Source of the DNA: Bifidobacteriaceae bacterium
Lineage (GTDB): Bacteria; Actinomycetota; Actinomycetes; Actinomycetales; WQXJ01
Direction of reading: 5' to 3'
Length of the DNA stretch: 6,155 nt
Assembly: GCA_031276585.1 (NCBI GenBank)
Contig: JAISMT010000054.1
Span: 1-6,155, forward strand
Shown here in pieces: positions 1 through 5,390 of the stretch; position 1 is the stretch's first letter, and each line of letters starts with the position of its first letter. The notes under the pieces are model-generated. The model did not search any database. It saw only the letters and a list, made by a program, of their open reading frames with translations, and was not told the origin of the DNA. A program made the translations under genes and the position numbers.

Positions 1-94
1 CCGCTGGTATCAACACCAGCACAGCCAACCCGCAACGGCGCAGCGCTACCCAGAGGGGTTCCCGGCGCAATTCTGGCGGTAAATCTTGACGCAT
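1..94 (-). CDS. ABC transporter permease, N-terminus only (probable thiamine permease)
   Basis: Only the first 31 codons are in the window. The ATG at 94-92 follows the purine-rich AGGTAGG at 5-nt spacing, and an in-frame stop (TAG, 118-116) lies eight codons upstream with no other start between, so the start is secure. The peptide begins MRQDLPPELRREPLW, a basic cytoplasmic N-terminus, and then enters a hydrophobic run (CGLAVLVLIPA) that looks like the start of a first membrane helix. Thiamine ABC operons usually run binding protein, permease, ATPase. This frame is the next gene after a riboswitch-controlled thiamine-binding protein on the same strand, so a ThiP-like permease is the natural reading. 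That function comes from context; the fragment is too short to prove the family. It is separated from its partner gene by an unusually long 200-nt gap. Confidence 0.7.
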   Translation of the reverse strand, partial: MRQDLPPELRREPLWVALRRCGLAVLVLIPA

Positions 95-127
95 ATTCCT
101 ACCTGTTTGGGTTTGCTAGAGCGGCGA

Positions 128-145
128 CATCGGTGGCATCGGTGG
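128..145. repeat. Two contiguous copies of a 9-bp unit (CATCGGTGG)
   Basis: The unit CATCGGTGG occurs twice head to tail (128-136, 137-145) in the gap between the binding-protein and permease genes. A near copy, CATCGGCGG, is at 5648-5656, close to the second 46-nt hairpin element. Such a short repeat may be chance, and I see no function for it. Confidence 0.4.
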
Positions 146-229
146 CCTAAAAACCTTCCGCCGGCTGCCGAACCTAGAGACACTTGGTGTCGGAAGCTTT
201 GACCCTTGAACCGACTTTTACCCTCATCC

Positions 230-275
230 GGGGCCCCCACAAAAGATTCGAGCGGAGCGAGGAGGTTTTGTGGGG
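230..275. repeat. 46-nt hairpin element, copy A
   Basis: CCCCACAAAA (235-244) and TTTTGTGGGG (266-275) form a perfect 10-bp stem around a 21-nt loop. The copy begins with GGGG at 230. A second copy of exactly the same length lies at 5562-5607, identical at 15 of the first 17 positions and over the final GGTTTTGTGGGG, with a diverged loop. The A/T pairs are next to the loop, not outside the stem, and no T-run follows on either strand, so it does not look like a Rho-independent terminator. It sits 19 nt past the stop of the minus-strand thiamine-binding gene, inside the gap before the permease gene. There it could protect the upstream mRNA or reduce read-through. That role is an inference. Confidence 0.7.
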
Positions 276-294
276 TGGGTTACCCGGGGTCTCT

Positions 295-1398
295 CTAGCC
301 CAGCAGCTCGTTGTTGAACTGTTCCAACCAGCTGTCCCGGCCTTTCGTTATCTGGCTGGCAGGCAATTCCCAGGGTTTCTCAGCTAGCGGCGCGAACTGG
401 GCCCAATCTTCCGGCAGGGGAGCGTCTCCTTTGACCGGATAGACCCACATTTGGGTAGGTAGCTCAGCTTGGAAGGCCTTGCTAAGCAGGAAGTCCACTG
501 CCTTCTGGGCGCCTTCCGGGTTGGCGGCTCCCTTCAACACTCCGGCATATTCCACTTGCCGGAAGCAAGTGTTCAAAGCGGCGGTGGTGACGGGCTCGCT
601 GGCGCCTTCGGGGATTTCGGAAGGCGGTGAGGAAGCGTAGGAGACTACCAACGGCCGTTTGCCTTCCGAGGAGGGGCCCGAAAATTCGGTGTAGTAGGCC
701 TCATCCCAGCCGGAAACTATTTTGACGCCGTTGGCTTGCAGCGCTTTCCAATAGTCCAACCAACCGTCTTCACCTTTAGCGCTGATGGTAGCCAGTAAGA
801 ACGCTAATCCGGGGGAAGACGTAGCGGGATTTTCTACCACTAGTTGGTCTTTGAATTCCGGTTTGAGCAGGTCATCGAAAGTCAACTTGGCGCCATCGGC
901 TATTACTCGGGTGTCTACGTTGACGCACACATCAGAGAAGTCCACGGCGGTTAGTTGTTCTTTGACGTTGGTGGCGTAAAGGTCTTGTTCCGGTCCGGCC
1001 TCGGCTGAGGTGTAGGGCTCCAAGAGGCCTTCATCAATGGCGCGGGAAGCAAAAGTGTTGTCAATCCCGAACACGGCGTCCCCTAAGGGGGCGTCTTTGG
1101 TCAGGATCAGTTGGTTCACCATTGCGCCCGCATCTTGGGAGGGTAACGCTTCCAACGTGAAACCGGTGTCCTGTTTGAACTGCTCTTTCAACTCATCCGA
1201 GATGGCAAAGCTGCCGTGGGTTACCAGCCGCACGGTTTTGGTTTCCGCACTGGGTTGGGTGGCACCGCCGCTCGGATTGTCGTTTTTCCCACAGGCCGAT
1301 GCCGCCGTGGCGAGCCCCGCTACCAACGCTACGGTTAGTAGTTTTTGAGTCAGGGTTCGGTGCGGTGGACGGTGCGGGTTGGTTCTAGTAATGGTCAT
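295..1398 (-). CDS. thiB: Thiamine ABC transporter substrate-binding lipoprotein
   Basis: A 367-residue extracytoplasmic binding protein predicted to capture thiamine or its phosphates and deliver them to an ABC permease. The N-terminus is a lipoprotein signal: basic residues to about 19, a hydrophobic stretch 20-33, and a lipobox ending in Cys36 (ASAC), so the mature protein should be membrane-anchored by lipid. A low-complexity linker (about 40-54) precedes the periplasmic-binding-protein fold. Family-like motifs are GW at 230-231 followed by EAYY, SYASSP at 253-258, and MWVYPV at 317-322; these match the region lining the ligand site in ThiB/TbpA proteins. The start at 1398 has the strong site AAAGGAGG just upstream. 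The open frame continues 53 codons further upstream, but those codons run through the TPP riboswitch and are not coding. The riboswitch gives independent support for the thiamine substrate. Confidence 0.92.
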   Translation of the reverse strand: MTITRTNPHRPPHRTLTQKLLTVALVAGLATAASACGKNDNPSGGATQPSAETKTVRLVTHGSFAISDELKEQFKQDTGFTLEALPSQDAGAMVNQLILTKDAPLGDAVFGIDNTFASRAIDEGLLEPYTSAEAGPEQDLYATNVKEQLTAVDFSDVCVNVDTRVIADGAKLTFDDLLKPEFKDQLVVENPATSSPGLAFLLATISAKGEDGWLDYWKALQANGVKIVSGWDEAYYTEFSGPSSEGKRPLVVSYASSPPSEIPEGASEPVTTAALNTCFRQVEYAGVLKGAANPEGAQKAVDFLLSKAFQAELPTQMWVYPVKGDAPLPEDWAQFAPLAEKPWELPASQITKGRDSWLEQFNNELLG

Positions 1399-1403
1399 GG
1401 GTT

Positions 1404-1427
1404 CCTCCTTTGTGTCACAAATGGAGG
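1404..1427 (-). promoter_or_regulatory. Hairpin that buries the thiB ribosome binding site
   Basis: In the minus-strand RNA, CCUCC (1427-1423) pairs with GGAGG (1408-1404), and UUUGU (1421-1417) pairs with ACAAA (1413-1409), with one bulged A and a GAC loop. The paired GGAGG is the Shine-Dalgarno sequence of thiB. The stem therefore acts as a ready-made translational sequestor between the aptamer and the start codon. The pairing is visible in the sequence; its response to TPP is inferred. Confidence 0.75.
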
Positions 1428-1429
1428 GC

Positions 1430-1455
1430 ACCGGGCGCCGCTGCGGCAACCGGTG
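1430..1455 (-). promoter_or_regulatory. Second hairpin of the riboswitch expression platform
   Basis: CACCGG (RNA of 1455-1450) pairs with CCGGUG (1435-1430), enclosing an inner GCCG/CGGC stem with a three-base loop. It lies between the aptamer and the RBS hairpin. Bases 1427-1433 can alternatively pair with 1539-1545 (GGCACCG with CGGUGCC, 7 bp) in the 5' part of the aptamer. The two pairings exclude each other, which is typical of a switching element. Confidence 0.6.
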
Positions 1456-1463
1456 GAGATACT

Positions 1464-1550
1464 CGACTTCCTGCGCCGGCATTACCCGGTTCAGGTTCGA
1501 GGGTCTGTTCCTTCGCGGAAGGAACACTCTCAGCCGCTCGGTGCCGCCTT
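1464..1550 (-). promoter_or_regulatory. TPP riboswitch (THI element) of the thiamine uptake operon
   Basis: The minus-strand RNA carries the conserved thiamine pyrophosphate aptamer core. In order these are CUGAGAG (1533-1527), an inserted perfect 8-bp hairpin (1526-1506, UGUUCCUU with AAGGAACA), GACCCUCGAACCUGA (ending at 1491), then CCGGGUAAUGCCGGCG and CAGGAAGUCG. In this class GCUGAGA binds the pyrimidine ring and the GAACCUGA/GCG side binds the pyrophosphate. TPP binding normally lowers expression of the downstream gene. Here that gene is thiB, with its RBS in a hairpin 37 nt or more downstream, so translational repression is likely. The 5' strand of the P1 and P2 helices is hard to match to consensus, so the outer boundary near 1550 is approximate. 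No clear promoter was found upstream. Confidence 0.94.
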
Positions 1551-1735
1551 TAACCACGGCCTTAAGACTGCCTAATGCAGCGGTTGCTGCTACAACTCAG
1601 TCTCACGGTCTGGGAAAAAGAACGAACCGGGTGGGCTCCCCTGTCGTTTGGCCCCAACGGGCCGGAACTAGTGTAGCCCCAGGCGGTGCCGGCAGTTGAG
1701 AGTATCTGTCTGCATCATGATGTTGGTCTGTCGCC

Positions 1736-1861
1736 ATGCGCAAGGCCTTGGAAGTCTTGGATCAACCAGCTACACAGATTCCTGGAGTAAGAGTTTTACC
1801 AGCCATTCCGGGGCATGTTATTACTGATGAATTAGTCCAAGCCCACCGAGACAGCGAATGA
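1736..1861 (+). CDS. Unrecognised 41-residue reading frame, possibly a gene remnant
   Basis: An ATG-to-TGA frame of 41 codons beginning MRKALEVLDQ and ending in VITDELVQAHRDSE. It reads like a real globular-protein tail (acidic, charged C-terminus), yet I do not recognise a family. The ending faintly recalls the C-termini of small antitoxins, but that is only an impression. GC is about 48% by count and third-position GC about 38%, clearly below the neighbouring genes, and it uses TTA, AGA, ACA and GTA. An in-frame TGA lies at 1718-1720 and no ribosome binding site is visible before the ATG. It ends 27 nt before the DUF4235 gene on the same strand. It could be a short real gene, a decayed fragment of an acquired gene, or chance. 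Confidence 0.3.
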   Translation: MRKALEVLDQPATQIPGVRVLPAIPGHVITDELVQAHRDSE

Positions 1862-1888
1862 TCCCCACGGCAGTTAGGCTTGGAAACT

Positions 1889-2128
1889 ATGAAACTCACC
1901 AAGTGGCTCTATTCCACGTTGGCTACCGTTTTGGCAGGGTTTGTGGCCACCAACCTGGTGAAACTAGTTTGGCGCGTGGCCGGGGGGTCTAAAGCCCCCA
2001 CTGATCCGGATGATCCCGAGGCTTCCACCTGGCAGGTTACTTTGTTTGCAGCGGCTTTAGCGGCGGCGGTGGCTGCGGCCCAAACCGTGGCAGGGCGCAA
2101 AGTGCTAAAAAGGCTAGACCGGGCCTGA
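1889..2128 (+). CDS. DUF4235 family small membrane protein
   Basis: A 79-residue protein of a family common in actinobacteria and of unknown function. Two hydrophobic segments are visible: about residues 6-30 (starting LYSTLATVLAGFVA) and about 48-68 (WQVTLFAAALAAAVAAAQTVAG). Between them is a short polar linker containing the family-typical P-T-D-P-D-D-P-E stretch around residues 36-44. The C-terminus is basic (RKVLKRLDRA). This suggests a helical hairpin in the cytoplasmic membrane with the basic tail inside. I chose ATG at 1889; an in-frame TTG at 1880 would add three residues, and neither has a strong Shine-Dalgarno. The sterol-carrier-like gene follows 43 nt downstream on the same strand, so the two may share a transcript. 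Confidence 0.82.
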   Translation: MKLTKWLYSTLATVLAGFVATNLVKLVWRVAGGSKAPTDPDDPEASTWQVTLFAAALAAAVAAAQTVAGRKVLKRLDRA

Positions 2129-2158
2129 ACCGGTACCCCGGATAATTCCAGAAGGGTC

Positions 2159-2164
2159 TATAAG
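2159..2164 (+). promoter_or_regulatory. Possible -10 element for a leaderless start
   Basis: TATAAG matches the -10 consensus at five of six positions and ends 7 nt before the ATG at 2172, which would put the first transcribed base on the start codon. No -35 match is seen at the usual distance. An AAGAAG 4 nt before the ATG could instead be a weak ribosome binding site. Confidence 0.3.
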
Positions 2165-2171
2165 AAGACTT

Positions 2172-2549
2172 ATGGCCGTTAAACGTAAAATCCCGCCCAA
2201 TCAAGGCTTGGCGGCTCTAAAGGAATGGTTGGACCAATCTGAGTCCTTACCCCGCAGTCAACTGGCCACAGCAGTTCGTTTCACTTTGGAAGAGTTCGCG
2301 GCAGGCAGCCCCGGTAACGCAGTAGAGCTGCGCGTGCCACCCTACGGTGCGGTCCAATGTGTACCCGGCCCCCGCCACACCCGGGGCACGCCTCCTAACG
2401 TGGTGGAAATGGCTCCCGCAACCTGGCTGGAACTAGTCACTGGCCGCCTGACCTGGACGGACGGCATCGGCCACGGGCTAATTAGAGCTTCCGGTGCGCG
2501 GGCGGACCTCAGCGACCTGCTGCCCTGCCCCCAGCTAAGCCCACCTTAA
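2172..2549 (+). CDS. Sterol carrier-like protein (bacterial SCP ortholog family)
   Basis: A 125-residue cytoplasmic protein of the actinobacterial SCP-ortholog family, distantly related to the SCP2 lipid-carrier fold. The biochemical role is not established to my knowledge. Hallmarks are the VRFTLEE helix (35-41), GNAVELRVPP (48-57), GAVQC (59-63), the highly conserved GPRHTRGTPPNVVE (66-79), TWLELVTGRLTW (84-95), and a C-terminal ASGARADLSDLLP. Length is typical. There is no signal peptide, membrane segment or catalytic motif, which fits a carrier or binding role. The start at 2172 gives the usual basic N-terminus (MAVKRKIPP). The gene lies downstream of the DUF4235 gene and converges on metX. 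Confidence 0.87.
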   Translation: MAVKRKIPPNQGLAALKEWLDQSESLPRSQLATAVRFTLEEFAAGSPGNAVELRVPPYGAVQCVPGPRHTRGTPPNVVEMAPATWLELVTGRLTWTDGIGHGLIRASGARADLSDLLPCPQLSPP

Positions 2550-2611
2550 CCTTGAACCATTTTGCCGAGCCACCCCACCAAACTCGCCGCTTTGCACACC
2601 CTGTTGAGATA

Positions 2612-2664
2612 AACGCGGGAGTTCTACTGAGCCAAACGTCGGAGTTCTACTGTGCCGAACGCGG
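2612..2664. repeat. 23-bp tandem repeat, two full copies and a 7-bp third
   Basis: Copies at 2612-2634 and 2635-2657 agree at 19 of 23 positions and share the uninterrupted core GGAGTTCTACTG; the third copy stops after AACGCGG (2658-2664). A degenerate further copy may precede it (TGAGATAAACG at 2605-2615 against TGAGCCAAACG at 2628-2638). The array fills the spacer between the convergent SCP-like gene and metX, 28 nt before the metX stop. The copies are not palindromic enough to be a terminator. It may belong to a dispersed intergenic repeat family. Confidence 0.7.
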
Positions 2665-2682
2665 CCCTTAAGTTGCACCCAA

Positions 2683-2713
2683 CCGGGAGCGTTAGCTTTC
2701 CAGGAACTCCCGG
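2683..2713 (-). terminator. Weak hairpin spanning the metX stop codon
   Basis: CCGGGAG (2683-2689) and CTCCCGG (2707-2713) form a 7-bp stem with a 17-nt loop that contains the metX stop (2694-2692). No U-run follows on the minus strand, so a classical Rho-independent terminator is unlikely. It is the only candidate 3'-end structure for the metYX transcript that I found. Confidence 0.25.
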
Positions 2714-3882
2714 ATGGGCGGCCCTAACTGGGAGAACTCAATCAAGAATCCATCATGTCCATAATCGGAGTGGACCAGGTGCACTGGCCCAGCTCCGGGA
2801 ATCAACTGGGCTAGTTCTTCTGATTCCTGCGGCAGATAGAGCCGGTCAGAATCCACTGCCACTACTAAGGTCTCCGCGGTGATTTGCCGGAGGGCCGCTG
2901 CTATGCCCTCCCGGTCTCGCCCTACGTCATGAGAACACAGGGCTTCGGTAAGCACTATGTAGGAGTTGGCATCAAAACGAAGAGCCAGTTTGGCGGCGTG
3001 GTGTTCCAAGTAGGAGGCCACGGCGTAGCGCCCGCCGCCCCCTAACGGTTCCTCCCCCGCTTGAGCTTCAGCCCCAAAACGGCCCTGTAGTTCCAGAGCG
3101 GAACGGTAGGTAGTGTGGGCAATTTGCCGAGCAATGCCTAACCCCACATGTGGACCTTGCCCCGGTGCTTGGCTGTAATAGTCTCCACCGTGGAACCCGG
3201 GATCGTTTCTAATAGCACTCAACTGGGCGTGGGCCCAAGCGATCTGGTCCGCCGTGGAAGCAGCCGTGGTGGCGATGGGTGCTATACGTTTAACCCGGTC
3301 CGGCGCCATCAACGCCCACTCCAACACCCGCATCCCGCCCATGGATCCCCCGAGCACCAGTGCAAACTGATCTATTCCCAAGTGGTCCGCTAAGGCTAGT
3401 TCGGCTCGCACCTGGTCGCGGATGGTGATGAAGGGAAAACGGGGCCCCAAAGCAACCCCACGGGCGCCGGGGTCAAGGGCGGCATTCAACGAGGCCGGAC
3501 CGGTAGTGCCTTGGCATCCACCCAACACATTGGGGGCCACCACAAAGTAGCGGTCAGTGTCTACCGGACCGCCAGGCCCTATCAGGGTGGTCCACCAGCC
3601 AGCGGTGGGATGGCCGGGCCCAGCTTCACCTCTAATGTGAGAATCACCGGTTAGGGCGTGCAGCACCAACACAGCGTTGTCACGAGCCGGGTTGAGTTGC
3701 CCCCAAGTCTCGTAGGCCACGGTTAGGTTGATGCCGCCGCCCCGTTCCGGCGCAAAACGCCCCACATGGTAAAACTGGCGGTGGCCTGGCGGGTCACCTT
3801 CTCGCCAAGCCCCGGTGGCGGGCACCGGCTGGCCTGGTTCTGGGGAGCGCCCCTCGAACCCGGGGCCGGTGCTGACACTCAT
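2692..3882 (-). CDS. metX: Homoserine O-acetyltransferase
   Basis: A 396-residue cytoplasmic alpha/beta-hydrolase-fold enzyme that transfers acetyl from acetyl-CoA to homoserine, giving O-acetylhomoserine for methionine synthesis. The nucleophile elbow is GGSMGG with Ser180. The other triad members are Asp346 in VDSDRLYLP and His376 in SDYGHDGFL. The N-terminal substrate and oxyanion region contains VLHALTGDSH (73-82) and PNVLGGCQGTTGP (117-129). Length is normal for the family. The first ~35 residues are proline- and glycine-rich and not conserved-looking. The ATG overlaps the metY stop as ATGA, which supports both this start and translational coupling to metY. Some proteins in this fold family use succinyl-CoA instead; the partner MetY favours acetylation. 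Confidence 0.95.
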   Translation of the reverse strand: MSVSTGPGFEGRSPEPGQPVPATGAWREGDPPGHRQFYHVGRFAPERGGGINLTVAYETWGQLNPARDNAVLVLHALTGDSHIRGEAGPGHPTAGWWTTLIGPGGPVDTDRYFVVAPNVLGGCQGTTGPASLNAALDPGARGVALGPRFPFITIRDQVRAELALADHLGIDQFALVLGGSMGGMRVLEWALMAPDRVKRIAPIATTAASTADQIAWAHAQLSAIRNDPGFHGGDYYSQAPGQGPHVGLGIARQIAHTTYRSALELQGRFGAEAQAGEEPLGGGGRYAVASYLEHHAAKLALRFDANSYIVLTEALCSHDVGRDREGIAAALRQITAETLVVAVDSDRLYLPQESEELAQLIPGAGPVHLVHSDYGHDGFLIEFSQLGPPIREFLES

Positions 3883-5198
3883 GCCAGGGACCGTACCGCC
3901 TCGAAACCCAATTCCAGGTCCGCCAAGATGTCCTCAATGCCTTCCAAGCCCACGGCTAGACGCACTAACCCGGGGGTTACGGCAGAGAGGGCTTGCTCCT
4001 CGGCGTTGAGCTGGGAGTGGGTGGTGGAAGCCGGGTGAATCACCAGGGAACGCACGTCGCCGATGTTAGCCACGTTGGAATGTAGCTTCAAAGCCGAAAC
4101 AAAAGCCTGCCCAGCAGCTTTACCCCCAGCCAACTCGAAGGCCAATACTGCGCCTGGTCCTTGAGGCGAATACTTTTGAGCCAGCTGGTGGTAGGGGCTG
4201 GATTCCAGCCCGGAGTAGTGAACTTGGAGCACATCGGGGCGTTTCTCCAACCAACGTGCCACTTTCAGGGTGTTAGCTACATGCCGCTCCACCCGTAGGG
4301 AGAGGGTTTCGATGCCTTGAGCTAGTAGGAAAGCGTTGAAAGGAGAGATTGCGGGCCCTATATCCCGTAGTAGTTGGGCCCTTACTTTCAGAATGTAGGA
4401 GAGGTTCACGCCAAACACTCCGTTGGGGCCAAATGCTTCCCCGAACACTAAGCCGTTATAGGCCGGATCTGGCGTGGTGAAGCCCGGGAACTTACCGTCA
4501 GCTGCGGCGTAGTCAAAATTTCCGGCATCCACTATGGCGCCGCTGATCGAATTACCGTGCCCACCCAAATATTTGGTACCGGAATGGATCACTACGTCAG
4601 CGCCCCATTCGATGGGTTTGATTAGGTAGGGGGTGGCTACGGTGTTGTCTACTAGTAGCGGTAGCCCCGCGGCGTGGGCCACGTTGGCTACGCCTTCGAT
4701 GTCTAGTACATCGGTTTTGGGGTTGGGAATGGTCTCACCAAACAGGGCTTTGGTGTTGGGGCGGATAGCGGCTCGCCATTGGTCTAGGTCCGTGGGATCT
4801 TCCACAAAGGTGGTTTCAATACCAAAGCGGGGCAGAGTGTTGCGCAACAGGGAGTAGGTTCCGCCGTAGAGGGAGGCTGAGGAAACAATGTGGTCGCCGG
4901 TGCCAGCGATATTCAAAATGGCCAAGGTGGTAGCACTAGAGCCCGATGCCGTTAGCAGACCTCCAGCACCACCTTCGAGGGCGGCAATGCGGTTTTCTAC
5001 TACTTCCTGGGTGGGGTTGGTGAGCCGAGTGTAAATGGGGCCTAGCTGTTGTAATGCGAAACGAGCGGCAGCTGTCTCGGCATCAGGGAACACGTAAGAG
5101 GTGGTTTGGAAAATAGGTAGAGCCCTTGCCCCGGTGGTGGGGTCTGGTTCTTGACCGGCGTGGATTTGCAGGGTTTCGAAAGCTGGTTTCTGACTCAT
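3879..5198 (-). CDS. metY: O-acetylhomoserine sulfhydrylase (aminocarboxypropyltransferase)
   Basis: A 439-residue PLP enzyme of the Cys/Met metabolism family that makes homocysteine from O-acetylhomoserine and sulfide. The family opening FETLQIHAGQEPDP-TTGA-A-PI-QTTSY occupies residues 7-35. Phosphate-binding Tyr56 and Arg58 are in IYTRLTNP, GSSAT is at 86-90, Asp184 in LLVDNT contacts the pyridine nitrogen, and the Schiff-base lysine is Lys209 in SGTKYLGGHG. The insertion around 233-262 (KFPGFTTPDPAYNG) and the overall length are typical of MetY and longer than cystathionine gamma-synthase. I place the start at 5198 because AAAGGAGA lies 10 nt upstream; the open frame continues 31 codons further but those residues do not resemble the family. 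metX follows with a 4-nt overlap. The long structured leader suggests control by sulfur or methionine supply. Confidence 0.95.
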   Translation of the reverse strand: MSQKPAFETLQIHAGQEPDPTTGARALPIFQTTSYVFPDAETAAARFALQQLGPIYTRLTNPTQEVVENRIAALEGGAGGLLTASGSSATTLAILNIAGTGDHIVSSASLYGGTYSLLRNTLPRFGIETTFVEDPTDLDQWRAAIRPNTKALFGETIPNPKTDVLDIEGVANVAHAAGLPLLVDNTVATPYLIKPIEWGADVVIHSGTKYLGGHGNSISGAIVDAGNFDYAAADGKFPGFTTPDPAYNGLVFGEAFGPNGVFGVNLSYILKVRAQLLRDIGPAISPFNAFLLAQGIETLSLRVERHVANTLKVARWLEKRPDVLQVHYSGLESSPYHQLAQKYSPQGPGAVLAFELAGGKAAGQAFVSALKLHSNVANIGDVRSLVIHPASTTHSQLNAEEQALSAVTPGLVRLAVGLEGIEDILADLELGFEAVRSLA

Positions 5199-5284
5199 GG
5201 TTTTGGTTTCTCCTTTGATGATGCTTTTGGGTGGCTGTTGGTGGGAACCGCGCACGGCCGGAGAAATCAAATTAGGGGCGTACC

Positions 5285-5390
5285 ACCACACAGTTTGACG
5301 TGTGGTTAGGCGTTGTCCCTACTGCCCGCTGGGGAAATGCTTTGCGGTAGGCAGGCCGAACGTGCGCTGAGCTTCAGCGACACATTCGGC
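5285..5390 (-). promoter_or_regulatory. Structured leader of the metYX operon (two hairpins)
   Basis: The first hairpin (5390-5355) begins GCCGAA and ends UUCGGC and has a 3-nt loop. As minus-strand RNA it has 16 pairs with one bulged U, since U5384 and G5361 form a wobble; as plus-strand RNA that pair is a C/A mismatch. This asymmetry favours function in metY mRNA. The second hairpin (5306-5285) is ACCACAC paired with GUGUGGU around an 8-nt loop. Neither is followed by a U-run. The signature motifs of SAM-I, SAM-IV or SAM-II aptamers, such as GGCAACC, are absent. Its role is unknown. Confidence 0.45.

Noticed and set aside
46..240. Minus-strand 64-codon frame with GTG start
   Set aside because: It is out of frame with the permease start, overlaps the hairpin element, and has a composition rich in Arg, Cys and Gly unlike a real protein.
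1485..1530. tRNA-like GGTTCGA motif
   Set aside because: It is the complement of the GAACC region of the TPP aptamer; no cloverleaf arms are present.
1399..1557. 53-codon upstream extension of the thiamine-binding protein
   Set aside because: It runs through the TPP aptamer and lacks a signal peptide start; the strong RBS and lipoprotein signal fix the start at 1398.
1650..1663. Short GGCCC/GGGCC hairpin as a terminator
   Set aside because: Five base pairs, no T-run on either strand and no gene ending nearby.
5199..5291. 31-codon upstream extension of metY
   Set aside because: The residues do not resemble the family, and AAAGGAGA sits at the right distance before 5198.
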